Assembly (NCBI RefSeq): GCF_946887195.1
Contig: NZ_CAMPKE010000003.1
Location: 186,001-250,000 of the forward strand
Length of the DNA stretch: 64,000 nucleotides
From: an uncultured Halomonas sp.
GTDB taxonomy: Bacteria; Pseudomonadota; Gammaproteobacteria; Pseudomonadales; Halomonadaceae
Reading direction: 5' to 3'
Part shown: piece after piece, positions 21,832 to 30,391 of the stretch
How the letters are laid out: each line of letters begins with the position of its first letter
Numbering within the stretch: the first letter of the stretch is position 1
Notes under the pieces: generated by a model
Database searches by the model: none
Told to the model about the DNA's origin: nothing
Seen by the model: only the letters and a program-made list of their open reading frames with translations
Made by a program: the position numbers and the translations under genes

Positions 21832-22956
21832 TCACGCTCGGCGGTAACGATCCATGAAGCGATGATCGAGGCGTCGCTTGGCTTTCAGCGCCAGGCGGCC
21901 GGGCCACCATAACGGTCCCCATAGCGCCAGGCCGCGCGAGTCGCCCAGGTTGAGGATCGATAGGTAACGCCGCTGTGGCCGATACGCCTGTAGCGGGTCC
22001 CCGCGCAGCGCGGCGATCAGGTTATGCAACAGTATCGGTGCCTGGCGCACGCCGAATACGCCGAGTTTGGGGTAGGGCGAGTCGGGTAGCCAGGCGCAGT
22101 CGCCGACCGCGAACAGGCGTTCGTCATCGATGGCCTGCAGCGTTGATGCAATCGCCAGACCCTGATAAGGATCGTGCTCCAGGCCCAACTCACCGATCAG
22201 TTTGGGGGCTATCAGGCCGCTGGCGATGAGCACGCGATCGCAAGGAATCGAGCTGGCGTCGTCGAGGGTGAGCCGGCCTTCGTCATAGGCAATGGCAGTG
22301 GCGCCGAGCTCGAGGCGCAGGCCGCGCCGATGCAGGCGGCGCGTCACCCAGGCGCTGGCACCACGCGGCGCGTTCGGCAGCAGACGTGGGCTGGCACTGA
22401 TCAGGCTGATCTCGAATCGCCGGCCGTAACGCTCACCCAGCCCGAGCAGGTTGGCCGCCAGTTCGACCCCGGTTGGACCGCCGCCGACGACCGCCAGGCG
22501 TGGCAGCGTAGCCGCATCGCCCAGTGCCGACTCGAGCGCTTCGCGCAGGCACCATAGGTTGCTCACCGGCTTGGCCGGCCAGGCCGCAGCACTCGTTCCC
22601 AGACCACGAATGTTCGATGCATCGACTCGGCTGCCCAGATTCAGCGAGGCCCAGTCGTAGGCGAGTGGGGCACCTTCGGCGAGATGCAACAGGCGGCGCT
22701 TGCGATCGATCGCCACGACCTGCCCGGGCAGGAAGCCGCCACCGGCACTTTCGATCAATGCCGCGGGGTCGAGGCGGTCGCGATCGTCGGTGTAGTCGCC
22801 GCCGAGCATGCCACTGGCCATGCCCGAGTACCAGAAGTCGCCGGGAGAGACCAACGTGACCGCTGCGCCGGCATCGATCATCTGCTTGGCTTGGGCGGCG
22901 ACATGCAGGTGGGCGTGGCCCGCGCCGACCAGCACGATATGGGGAGTGTCGGGCAT
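21832..22956 (-). CDS. FAD/NAD(P)-dependent pyridine nucleotide-disulfide-type oxidoreductase
   Basis: A 374-residue flavoprotein with an N-terminal FAD Rossmann motif (VLVGAGHAHLHV) and a second dinucleotide motif (VVGGGPTGVELAANL, about residues 150-165). A late FAD region reads LFAVGDCAWL. It resembles the NDH-2-like and SelD-associated FAD oxidoreductase group. There is no CxxC redox pair and no clear C-terminal membrane anchor, so the electron acceptor is unknown. The ATG at 22956 is preferred to a TTG at 22968. Confidence 0.85.
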   Translation of the reverse strand: MPDTPHIVLVGAGHAHLHVAAQAKQMIDAGAAVTLVSPGDFWYSGMASGMLGGDYTDDRDRLDPAALIESAGGGFLPGQVVAIDRKRRLLHLAEGAPLAYDWASLNLGSRVDASNIRGLGTSAAAWPAKPVSNLWCLREALESALGDAATLPRLAVVGGGPTGVELAANLLGLGERYGRRFEISLISASPRLLPNAPRGASAWVTRRLHRRGLRLELGATAIAYDEGRLTLDDASSIPCDRVLIASGLIAPKLIGELGLEHDPYQGLAIASTLQAIDDERLFAVGDCAWLPDSPYPKLGVFGVRQAPILLHNLIAALRGDPLQAYRPQRRYLSILNLGDSRGLALWGPLWWPGRLALKAKRRLDHRFMDRYRRA

Positions 22957-23153
22957 GATCGCAAGCAATGAAAAGTGAATGGCCAGTCTAGCACGACGCT
23001 CCCGACGATCGGCGCCGCCGCACGTCGGCCTGACATGACGAATCCATAGCGCGCTAATAGGTTGAAAGCCCAGGATGGCGCCCGCAGGTCATGAGGTGAG
23101 TTACCCAAAGTGATTGACGCTCTATCCATGACATGAACGAAAGGAGTTCCGAC

Positions 23154-23969
23154 ATGACACACGAAGCGCCCCTTCCCGAGATAGGCCTGGGTACCTTTCG
23201 CTTGAAAGGCCAGGAGGTGATCGATTCGGTGACCTCGGCGCTGGCCCTGGGTTATCGGCACATCGATACCGCACAGATGTACGGGAACGAGCAGGATGTC
23301 GGCGAGGCGATCAGGCAGAGCGGCGTGCCGCGAGACGAGATTTTTCTGACCACCAAGGTGTGGTGGGATTCGCTCGAGCACGATGCACTGATCGCCAGTC
23401 TCGAGGAGAGTTGTCGCAAGCTGGGTGTCGAGCGGGTCGATCTGGCGTTGATCCACTGGCCATCGCCGAAGGGCGAGATACCCATGGCCGAGATTATCGG
23501 CGCTCTGAACGAAGCGCGCGAGAAAGGCCTGAGCCGCTACATCGGCGTTTCCAACTTCACCACCTCACAGATCGATGAGGCCTCGGCGGTGCCCGGCGGC
23601 GAGCGCCTCGTTACCAACCAGGTCGAAGTTCATCCTTTCCTGGCCAATCGGCAGGTGGTCGAGCATTGCCAGGCCAAGGGCTTGCAAGTCACAGGCTATA
23701 TGCCGCTAGCGGTCGGCAAGGTGATGCATGAACCGGTACTCACCCAGATCGCCGCGAATCATGACGCCACGCCGGCGCAAATCGCGCTGGCCTGGGTGGC
23801 GTCGCGCGACATCGTGGTGATCCCTTCATCCACCAAGCCGGCTCATCAGGAAGCCAACCTGAAGGCACTGCAGATCAAGCTTTCCCCCGATGAGGTCGAG
23901 CGCATCGACCGGCTGGATGTCGGTGAGCGTATCGCCAATCCAGACTTTTCACCCAACTGGGACGAATGA
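23154..23969 (+). CDS. Aldo/keto reductase, DkgB-like
   Basis: A 271-residue NADPH-dependent aldo/keto reductase TIM barrel. The catalytic tetrad is visible: Asp and Tyr in DTAQMYGNE, Lys in TTKVWW, His in LIHWPS. The nucleotide-binding end VVIPSSTKPAHQEAN is present. Length and sequence fit E. coli DkgB (267 residues), which reduces 2,5-diketo-D-gluconate and small aldehydes such as methylglyoxal; the true substrate is unknown. The start at 23154 follows AAGGAG. Confidence 0.9.
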   Translation: MTHEAPLPEIGLGTFRLKGQEVIDSVTSALALGYRHIDTAQMYGNEQDVGEAIRQSGVPRDEIFLTTKVWWDSLEHDALIASLEESCRKLGVERVDLALIHWPSPKGEIPMAEIIGALNEAREKGLSRYIGVSNFTTSQIDEASAVPGGERLVTNQVEVHPFLANRQVVEHCQAKGLQVTGYMPLAVGKVMHEPVLTQIAANHDATPAQIALAWVASRDIVVIPSSTKPAHQEANLKALQIKLSPDEVERIDRLDVGERIANPDFSPNWDE

Positions 23970-23985
23970 CGATAACCCGTTAGAG

Positions 23986-24011
23986 GGCCAATCGGCACGA
24001 GCCGATTGGCC
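23986..24011. terminator. Bidirectional terminator-like hairpin
   Basis: A perfect 11-bp stem (GGCCAATCGGC / GCCGATTGGCC) with loop ACGA sits between the convergent aldo/keto reductase and dioxygenase genes. No long T-run follows on either side, so termination efficiency is uncertain. Confidence 0.55.
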
Positions 24012-24077
24012 GAGTCATGCTTATCGATTGGCCGTTCGCTGTTTAATGCCAATGGAAGGATGACTTGTCGCATACTT

Positions 24078-24863
24078 TCAAAGCACATTGTTTAATACGG
24101 CGCTGGGGAAATGACGGCGCAGCATTCTATTTTGAAAGCCATCAACGAAACAGCTATTGATGATGATGATAAATCGCTCGAAAGGAAGCTCATCATTCAT
24201 TTGCGTTACGTTATCCACGCTATGAAATAGCTTGTCGTCTCTGATATGCAGGATTTGTCCGGGTTCGAGTACGAGTTCGGCCAATTCTTTTTTACCAGCT
24301 TTATCCTGATAAAGTCGGCTGGTCGCCCCGGACACGTTCTCTCTGTTTATGACCAGGATGCTGAGATACTTGCAACCATCCGCATGGATGCCCTGGCCTT
24401 GCAACGGGTCGAGTTTTCCTTTGCCCCTGACGCCGGTGATCTGGAACAGGATCGGCTCCCTCGGACCGATACCCCATAGCGCCGCCCACTCGCGGACGAA
24501 GGCCTGAACGTCTTGGCGCGCGATGAAAGCCGGCTCCAGGCTGCTGTAATAGCGCAGTTTGTCGGCCATGCTATCGGCGTCGTTGAACATCCCGCCCTGG
24601 GCCATTGGGCAATCGCCCATGACCTCGACATTCCCCTCCTCGAGCAACTGCAACCATGACATGCGCTTCCAGCGAGTATTGACGTAAGGATCCCGGGGCA
24701 AATTCGATAGGAACGGCAGCCACGCCGCAAGATCGATGTGCCGATTGATATCGGCCAGACTCCACTGCGACTGTTCCAGTTCGAGGTGAACGCTTGGATT
24801 CCAGTAGTGATCGTGAATATGAGTCGTGGCGCTGTTGGATAGCCAAGTTGTTTCAAGTCTCAT
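24078..24863 (-). CDS. 2OG-Fe(II) dioxygenase, L-isoleucine 4-hydroxylase (IDO) family
   Basis: Predicted 2-oxoglutarate/Fe(II)-dependent hydroxylase of free amino acids. The 261-residue product has a clear iron triad: His160 and Asp162 (GIHADGCKY) and distal His214 (KLFHSVDNV). The positions almost equal those of Bacillus thuringiensis isoleucine dioxygenase (H159/D161/H212). Motifs GDCPMAQGG and ITGVRGKGK also fit this family, whose members hydroxylate Ile, Leu, Met or Thr. The gene is AT-richer than its neighbours, is flanked by non-coding DNA, and has no pathway partners nearby, suggesting acquisition. Substrate is unknown; the family call is from remembered motifs. Confidence 0.75.
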   Translation of the reverse strand: MRLETTWLSNSATTHIHDHYWNPSVHLELEQSQWSLADINRHIDLAAWLPFLSNLPRDPYVNTRWKRMSWLQLLEEGNVEVMGDCPMAQGGMFNDADSMADKLRYYSSLEPAFIARQDVQAFVREWAALWGIGPREPILFQITGVRGKGKLDPLQGQGIHADGCKYLSILVINRENVSGATSRLYQDKAGKKELAELVLEPGQILHIRDDKLFHSVDNVTQMNDELPFERFIIIINSCFVDGFQNRMLRRHFPSAVLNNVL

Positions 24864-25237
24864 CGCGGTTCCCCATTATCTACTTGCTATTGCCAACGAT
24901 TGGTTTAGTTACAAAAAGCAACAGAAAAAGAATGGGAGTAGTCAGAGGAAAAGCCAACATGGCTTACGCATGTAAACGTGCAAATTTAGGCATATGGAAT
25001 TGTAAGGATGAGTTGTTTGAACGCGAAAATATTAAGATTCAAATCATCGACGATTAATGCTTGGTTCGCGCTACGGCTGACAATTTGCAATCGCTAGGTA
25101 GCAATGGGATTGGCAAGAAAGGCACTTCATGTCGCCGGATAGCCATAAGGCTCGTTCTGGTCGTAATCTTCCCGTCTTATGCGCTTAGGTATAAATTGAC
25201 TAATATAGGTTGAGAAACGTCAGCATAGGGGCCTTTC
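24864..25237. other. AT-rich intergenic region between dioxygenase and GGDEF-EAL gene
   Basis: These 374 bases are distinctly AT-richer than the window average and must hold the divergent promoters. A TATAAA hexamer at 25190-25195 could be a -10 element for the downstream gene. The only possible coding content is a 32-residue frame, 24959-25057 on the plus strand, which has GAGGAAAA upstream of its ATG; I cannot tell whether it is expressed. Confidence 0.5.
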
Positions 25238-27169
25238 ATGGTCGATAGCGATCACTCTCGGTGTGTCTCACAGGTTCGGTTATTGCTTGTGGTGATCGCC
25301 TTCAGTCTGGTCTTTCTCCTGGTTCTGGGCCTCCCCCGGCTGCTCTCTTCGTTGCTGAGTGGCTTGGCGCTTCTGGCGCTGGCGAGAATCGGATACCTGC
25401 TGCGGCGGTATTCAGCGAGCCAGACGAAAATCGCATCCCTGGACAACGAACTGCAGGCGGCGCATTGGCGCCAGAGCGAACGGCGCTTTCGAGCGCTGCT
25501 CGAAAGCCTGCCGAAGGTCGCCGTGCAGGGCTACGACAAAGCGCGCAAGGTGATCTACTGGAACGAGGCCAGTACACAGCTATACGGTTACACCAGTGAG
25601 CAAGCGATCGGCCGCCATCTCGAGGATCTGCTGATTCCCGACCGGATGCGTAACGATGTCATCAAGGCGCATGCAGCGTGGCTTCATGAGGGCCAGGAGA
25701 TCCCGGCCAGCGAATTGGAGTTGCGGCATAAGTCCGGAGCGCCGGTCTCGGTTTTCTCTCACCATGTCATGCTGGGGGAGCAATCCGACGACCCACTGCT
25801 GTTCTGTGTCGATATCGATCTTTCGGATCAGAAACGGGCCAGGCGCGACCTGGATTTCATGACGCATTTCGATGCCTTGACCCACCTGCCCAATCGGCGG
25901 TCCTTCGAGGCAGAGCTGGCCGAGTGTCTGGAGGAGTGTCAGCGTCATGGAGACAACCTGGCGGTGGTGTTTCTCGATCTCGACCAGTTCGCCGAGGTCA
26001 ACGATGCCCAGGGCTACGCACAGGGCGATGCGCTGCTCATCCTCGTCGCCCGGCGCCTGCTCTGTCATCAGCGCAGTTCCGACCTGATTGCCCGCTTTGG
26101 CAGCGATGAATTCGTCATGGCCTTTCCGCGCGTGAATGTCGATCACGATTCATTATCCCTGGTCAGCAAGTTGCTCGATGACTTCAGCCAGCCATTCATG
26201 CTCGGCGACAAGGAAACGCATATCACCGCCAGTCTCGGGATCAGCCTGTTTCCCGACAACGGGACGACCGCCAGTGAATTGATTCGCAATGCCGATGTCG
26301 CGAAGCACCGCGCCAAGCAGGCCGGTCGTGGCAGTTACTGGTTCTTCAATCAGCAGTTCCACGATGAGCTGCTTCGTCAGCATCAACTGGAAGAACGCTT
26401 GCAAGCGGCGCTGCGCGACGGCGAACTGGCGCTGCACTACCAGCCCCAGGTAGCGGCGAAAAGCGGTCGAATCGAGAGTCTCGAGGCGCTGCTGCGCTGG
26501 TTCCCGCGCAATGGCGAGGCGGTATCGCCGGCGGAATTCATCCCGATCGCCGAACGCTCGAACCTGATTCACCGGCTGGGTGAATGGGTCATCAACGAGG
26601 CCTGTCGTCAGCAGGCGATGTGGAAGGCCGTGGGGCTGGGCGACTGCCGTATCGATATCAATCTCTCGGGCAAGCAGATCGCCGATCATCGAGTGTTCCT
26701 GAGTCTGGAAACCCGTATGGCGGAGTATCGCCTGACGCCGCGAGACATCGGTATCGAGCTGACCGAGAACGTCCTGATACAGGCCGGCGATAAAACCCTG
26801 GAGGGGCTGAGACGGCTGTACCACCAAGGCATGAAGATCGCCATCGACGACTTCGGTACCGGCTACTCGTCGCTGAGTTACCTGAAACTGTTCCCGGTGA
26901 CATCGATCAAGATCGATCGCAGTTTCGTGCGCGATGCGCCTACCGATACCAGCGATCGCGCCATCATGGAAGCCACGGTATTCATCGGCCATCGCCTGGG
27001 CCTCGAGGTCGTGGCGGAAGGGGTGGAGAACGAGGACCAACTCGAGCTGGTGCGCGAAATGGGCTGCGACCTGATTCAGGGCTATTACTTTTTCAAGCCA
27101 ATGAGCAGCGATAACGTCAGCCGGCTGCTGTCCGGCATGGTCAGCGCCAATACCCGGCCATCGGGCTGA
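25238..27169 (+). CDS. Membrane PAS-GGDEF-EAL protein, probable c-di-GMP phosphodiesterase
   Basis: A 643-residue second-messenger protein. Two N-terminal membrane helices (about 10-50) are followed by a PAS domain (about 80-190), GGDEF domain (about 205-370) and EAL domain (about 380-630). The GGDEF site reads GSDEF (second Gly to Ser) with an intact RSSD I-site five residues before, so cyclase activity is doubtful. The EAL domain keeps its key residues: EALLRW, INLSGKQ, GIELTEN, DDFGTGYSS, KIDRSF, AEGVE and IQGYYF. It is therefore probably an active phosphodiesterase. It is followed by a close tandem paralogue. Confidence 0.93.
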   Translation: MVDSDHSRCVSQVRLLLVVIAFSLVFLLVLGLPRLLSSLLSGLALLALARIGYLLRRYSASQTKIASLDNELQAAHWRQSERRFRALLESLPKVAVQGYDKARKVIYWNEASTQLYGYTSEQAIGRHLEDLLIPDRMRNDVIKAHAAWLHEGQEIPASELELRHKSGAPVSVFSHHVMLGEQSDDPLLFCVDIDLSDQKRARRDLDFMTHFDALTHLPNRRSFEAELAECLEECQRHGDNLAVVFLDLDQFAEVNDAQGYAQGDALLILVARRLLCHQRSSDLIARFGSDEFVMAFPRVNVDHDSLSLVSKLLDDFSQPFMLGDKETHITASLGISLFPDNGTTASELIRNADVAKHRAKQAGRGSYWFFNQQFHDELLRQHQLEERLQAALRDGELALHYQPQVAAKSGRIESLEALLRWFPRNGEAVSPAEFIPIAERSNLIHRLGEWVINEACRQQAMWKAVGLGDCRIDINLSGKQIADHRVFLSLETRMAEYRLTPRDIGIELTENVLIQAGDKTLEGLRRLYHQGMKIAIDDFGTGYSSLSYLKLFPVTSIKIDRSFVRDAPTDTSDRAIMEATVFIGHRLGLEVVAEGVENEDQLELVREMGCDLIQGYYFFKPMSSDNVSRLLSGMVSANTRPSG

Positions 27170-27282
27170 TCGACTGTCACCGCTGCCTCGCTGGTCGCGC
27201 AATTAACGTCCACGGCCTCGTTGCGTTTATACTGTTGCGCCTTCAGCGGACGGGATAGCGACACAACATGACACGGGCATTC

Positions 27283-28872
27283 ATGGTCGATAGTGCTTAC
27301 GGCATACGGCGCAACTGGCCGCTGTCGCTCGCATCGCTGGTCGTCGGCTCGGCCCTGCTGCTCCTGCTGGGTGTCATGCATCGGTTGTCTGGCTGGGTCA
27401 TCGTGCCGGGCCTGTCACTGCTGGGTGTGTCGGCTTGCGTCATCTGGCGGTATCGCATCGGGCCTCATGATGCGGTCGAGTCACCTTCGCAGGACGAGAG
27501 CGAGCGGCGCTTTCGCAGCCTGCTGGAGAGCCTGCCGAAAGTTGCCGTACAGGGCTACGACAGCCAGCGCCGGGTGATCTACTGGAATGAAGCCAGCGAG
27601 ATGCTCTATGGTTACAGTGCCGACGAGGCCATCGGATGCTATCTCGAGGATCTGCTGATTCCCGATTCGCTGCGTGAATCGGTGATATCGGCACACCACG
27701 ATTGGATCGAGAAAGGGCTTGGCATTCCGGCTGGTGAACTGGAGCTGAAGCACAAATCCGGCGCGCCGGTCACGGTGTTCTCCTACCATTTGATGCTCGG
27801 TGAGCGTACCGACGATCCCTTGATGTTCTGTGTCGATATCGATTTGCACGAGTTGACGCAGGCGCGGCGCGAATTCGAGATCGTCACCGGGTTCGATACC
27901 CTGAGTCATCTCCCCGACCGACCGGCCTTCGAGGCCGAACTCGCCAACCGTATCGCCGATAGCCGACGCCAGGGCGGCCGCCTGGCGGTCATCGCTATCG
28001 GCATCGAGCCGCTGGGCGAAGCGCCGATGCGAGACGCCGCGGTGGCCTGTACGCAGCAGGATGCCCTGATGGCAATGATCGCCAATCGCCTGCGTTGCAA
28101 TCATCCTGACAACCCCATGGCGCGTTTCACTCACGCTGGCTTCGTGATGGTCTTGCCGGAGCTACAGGCCGATGGCGATGTCCTGCCACGCCTGGAGGCG
28201 ATCTTCGAGAATCTGCATCAGCCGTTCACACTTGGCGAGCGTGAACACCGTATTGCCACCAGCATCGGTATCGGTCTTTGCCCCGAGAACGGCACCAGCG
28301 CTGGCGAACTGATCCATACCGCCGATATGGCGATGCAGCGGGCCAGGCTCGCTGGCCCGAACAGCTACTGGTTCTTCGATCGGCAACTGCATGATGAACT
28401 GACCCGGCAGTACCGGCTGATGCAGCGGCTGTGGCATGATCTGCACGACGGCGAGTATGTTCTTCGCTACCAGCCACGCATGGCCGCGAGCGATGAACGT
28501 ATCGAGGGGCTCGAAGCGCGCTTGCACTTCTCGGCTCGCAAGGGGGCACCTTCAACCGATGCCATCCCCGTTGCCGAGCGCTCCGATCTGGTACATCGTC
28601 TGGGAGACTGGGTGATGCGCGAGGCCTGCCGTCAACAGTCGCAATGCCAGGTGACGGCGCCGCAGGACTGTCGCATCGATATCGCCTACACGGATGGGCG
28701 AATCACCCCGAATACGGTGCTCGAGCCCCTCGAGGCGTACATGAACGATTCTCGGACTCGCGCTCAGCCGGACCGCCACCCCGCTGAGCGCGAGAGCATC
28801 GAACGTAACGGTCAGGAATACGCGATTCGTCTCGAGGTGTCGCACGCCCCGTCGCATCGCGACCAACCCTGA
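27283..28872 (+). CDS. Degenerate tandem paralogue: PAS-GGDEF-truncated EAL protein
   Basis: A 529-residue paralogue of the preceding protein. Membrane segments, PAS domain and linker align closely (for example FRSLLESLPKVAVQGYDSQR). The catalytic sites are lost: the GGDEF position reads THAGF, the I-site Arg is gone, and EALLRW has become EARLHF. The EAL domain stops after its first third, missing DDFGTG, the Lys and the final Glu motifs. It can be neither cyclase nor phosphodiesterase by known rules and may be a sensor, a dimer partner or a decaying copy. The start at 27283 is chosen because both genes then begin MVDS with identical upstream bases; an ATG at 27268 is an alternative. Confidence 0.88.
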   Translation: MVDSAYGIRRNWPLSLASLVVGSALLLLLGVMHRLSGWVIVPGLSLLGVSACVIWRYRIGPHDAVESPSQDESERRFRSLLESLPKVAVQGYDSQRRVIYWNEASEMLYGYSADEAIGCYLEDLLIPDSLRESVISAHHDWIEKGLGIPAGELELKHKSGAPVTVFSYHLMLGERTDDPLMFCVDIDLHELTQARREFEIVTGFDTLSHLPDRPAFEAELANRIADSRRQGGRLAVIAIGIEPLGEAPMRDAAVACTQQDALMAMIANRLRCNHPDNPMARFTHAGFVMVLPELQADGDVLPRLEAIFENLHQPFTLGEREHRIATSIGIGLCPENGTSAGELIHTADMAMQRARLAGPNSYWFFDRQLHDELTRQYRLMQRLWHDLHDGEYVLRYQPRMAASDERIEGLEARLHFSARKGAPSTDAIPVAERSDLVHRLGDWVMREACRQQSQCQVTAPQDCRIDIAYTDGRITPNTVLEPLEAYMNDSRTRAQPDRHPAERESIERNGQEYAIRLEVSHAPSHRDQP

Positions 28873-28882
28873 CGGAGACCGC

Positions 28883-30220
28883 GTGAATCAGACAGAACCC
28901 TCTTTAGGGCGTCAGTTATGGCGCCAGACCTGGCCGATGGCGCTAGGCGTGCTATCGCTGCTGGGCTTTCAACTCGTCGACAGCGCTTTCATCGCTCGTC
29001 TGGGCACCACGCCGCTAGCGGCGCAGTCATTCACGTTTCCGCTGACATTCTTGATCATTGGCGTGCAAGTGGGGCTGGGCATTGCCATCGCCGCATTGAT
29101 CTCGCGGGCCCTGGGTGCCGGCGAGGAGCCGCGGGCACGGCGTCTGGGCAGCCTCTTGCTGATCATCGGCGGTGTCGCGATTGGCGTGCTGGCGGTCGCG
29201 CTGTGGGCCGTTCAGACACCGCTGTTCCGGTTGCTGGGCGCGGATACGGCGACACTGGCGCTCATTCGCGATTATTGGGCGCCGCAACTGCTGGCCGCCT
29301 GGCTGGGGGCGGTGCTGTATTTCAGCTACAGCGTGTTCCGTGCGCATGGCGATACCCGGCTGCCCGGCAAGCTGATGGTGCTGACCAGCTTGATCAATCT
29401 GATCCTCGATCCGCTGCTGATCTTCGGTATCGGCCCCTGGCCGGGGTTGGGCTTGCCGGGTGCCGCCTGGGCCACAGCAATCGCTTTCGCCAGTGGATTA
29501 TTTCTGGTGGCACGACGCCTGCGCCATACCGGTTGGCTGGCCAGGCATGGGCTGACAGGGGAGGCGCGCCAATCGGCGGGCATGTTTGCGGGCATCGCCG
29601 GGCCGGCGATGATCAGCCAACTGATGCCACCGCTGGCGGCCATGCTGGCCACGTCGATCGTCGCCGAACTGGGGGAAACGGCCGTCGCCGCCTGGGGGCT
29701 GGCCAGCCGTCTCGAGACCGTCTCGTTGATGGTCGTGCTGGCATTGACCATGTCGTTGCCGCCCTGGCTGGGGCGCTGTTATGGCGCTAACGACTGGATG
29801 CAGATTCACCGCCTGATGCGATTGGCGCTGCGTGTGGTGGTGTTCTGGCAGTTGGGGCTGGGGTTGTCGTTGGCGGTATTGGCGCCGTGGATCGCCGGTG
29901 CACTTTCAGGCAACCCCGACGTGCGCGATGAGCTGGCGATACTGATTCGTGGCTTGTTGCCCAGCTACGCCTTGCTGGGCGCCTGCATGCTGGTGGTATC
30001 GGCCTCCAATGCCCTGGGCTGGCCGCTGCGCGCCATGCTGATGTCCTGCGCGCGGCTTTTCGTCTGCTACCTGCCATGCTTGTGGCTGGGCGCGCAGTGG
30101 GGAGGATTGGTTGGCGTGGCGCTGGGCGCGGCGTTGGGTAATTGCTTGGCGGGTGGCCTGGCGTTGCTGCTCTATCGCCGCTCGATTAACGGTAGAAATG
30201 AAGGTAGTTTTTTGAACTGA
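28883..30220 (+). CDS. MATE family efflux transporter
   Basis: A 445-residue multidrug and toxin extrusion-type secondary transporter with about 12 membrane helices and the internal two-fold repeat of the family. The N-terminus reads LWRQTWPMALGVLSLLGFQLVDSAFIARLGTTPLAA, typical of MATE helix 1 and loop. It starts with GTG 10 bases after the degenerate GGDEF-EAL gene, with GGAG upstream, so co-transcription is likely. Substrate and coupling ion (H+ or Na+) cannot be predicted. Confidence 0.9.
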   Translation: MNQTEPSLGRQLWRQTWPMALGVLSLLGFQLVDSAFIARLGTTPLAAQSFTFPLTFLIIGVQVGLGIAIAALISRALGAGEEPRARRLGSLLLIIGGVAIGVLAVALWAVQTPLFRLLGADTATLALIRDYWAPQLLAAWLGAVLYFSYSVFRAHGDTRLPGKLMVLTSLINLILDPLLIFGIGPWPGLGLPGAAWATAIAFASGLFLVARRLRHTGWLARHGLTGEARQSAGMFAGIAGPAMISQLMPPLAAMLATSIVAELGETAVAAWGLASRLETVSLMVVLALTMSLPPWLGRCYGANDWMQIHRLMRLALRVVVFWQLGLGLSLAVLAPWIAGALSGNPDVRDELAILIRGLLPSYALLGACMLVVSASNALGWPLRAMLMSCARLFVCYLPCLWLGAQWGGLVGVALGAALGNCLAGGLALLLYRRSINGRNEGSFLN

Positions 30221-30339
30221 TAAACTGCGTTTAAATATTTTATATTTTCAATACCAGCGCCTAATACGATTCATATATTAATTTTTCCCGCAAAAAATAG
30301 AAAAATATACTACCAAGCTACCCTTATACTCGCCTCGAA

Positions 30340-30356
30340 CTGGCGAATATCGCCAG
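30340..30356. promoter_or_regulatory. Inverted repeat in the dadA upstream region
   Basis: CTGGCGA-ATA-TCGCCAG is a perfect 17-bp inverted repeat 36 bases upstream of the dadA ATG. It lies just downstream of a TATACT hexamer (30325-30330) within a 100-base AT-rich stretch. It could be an operator or a 5'-UTR stem; the binding protein is unknown. Confidence 0.4.
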
Positions 30357-30391
30357 GCGTTCAAAAGCACAATCGGCGGGGAGGCAGGGCG

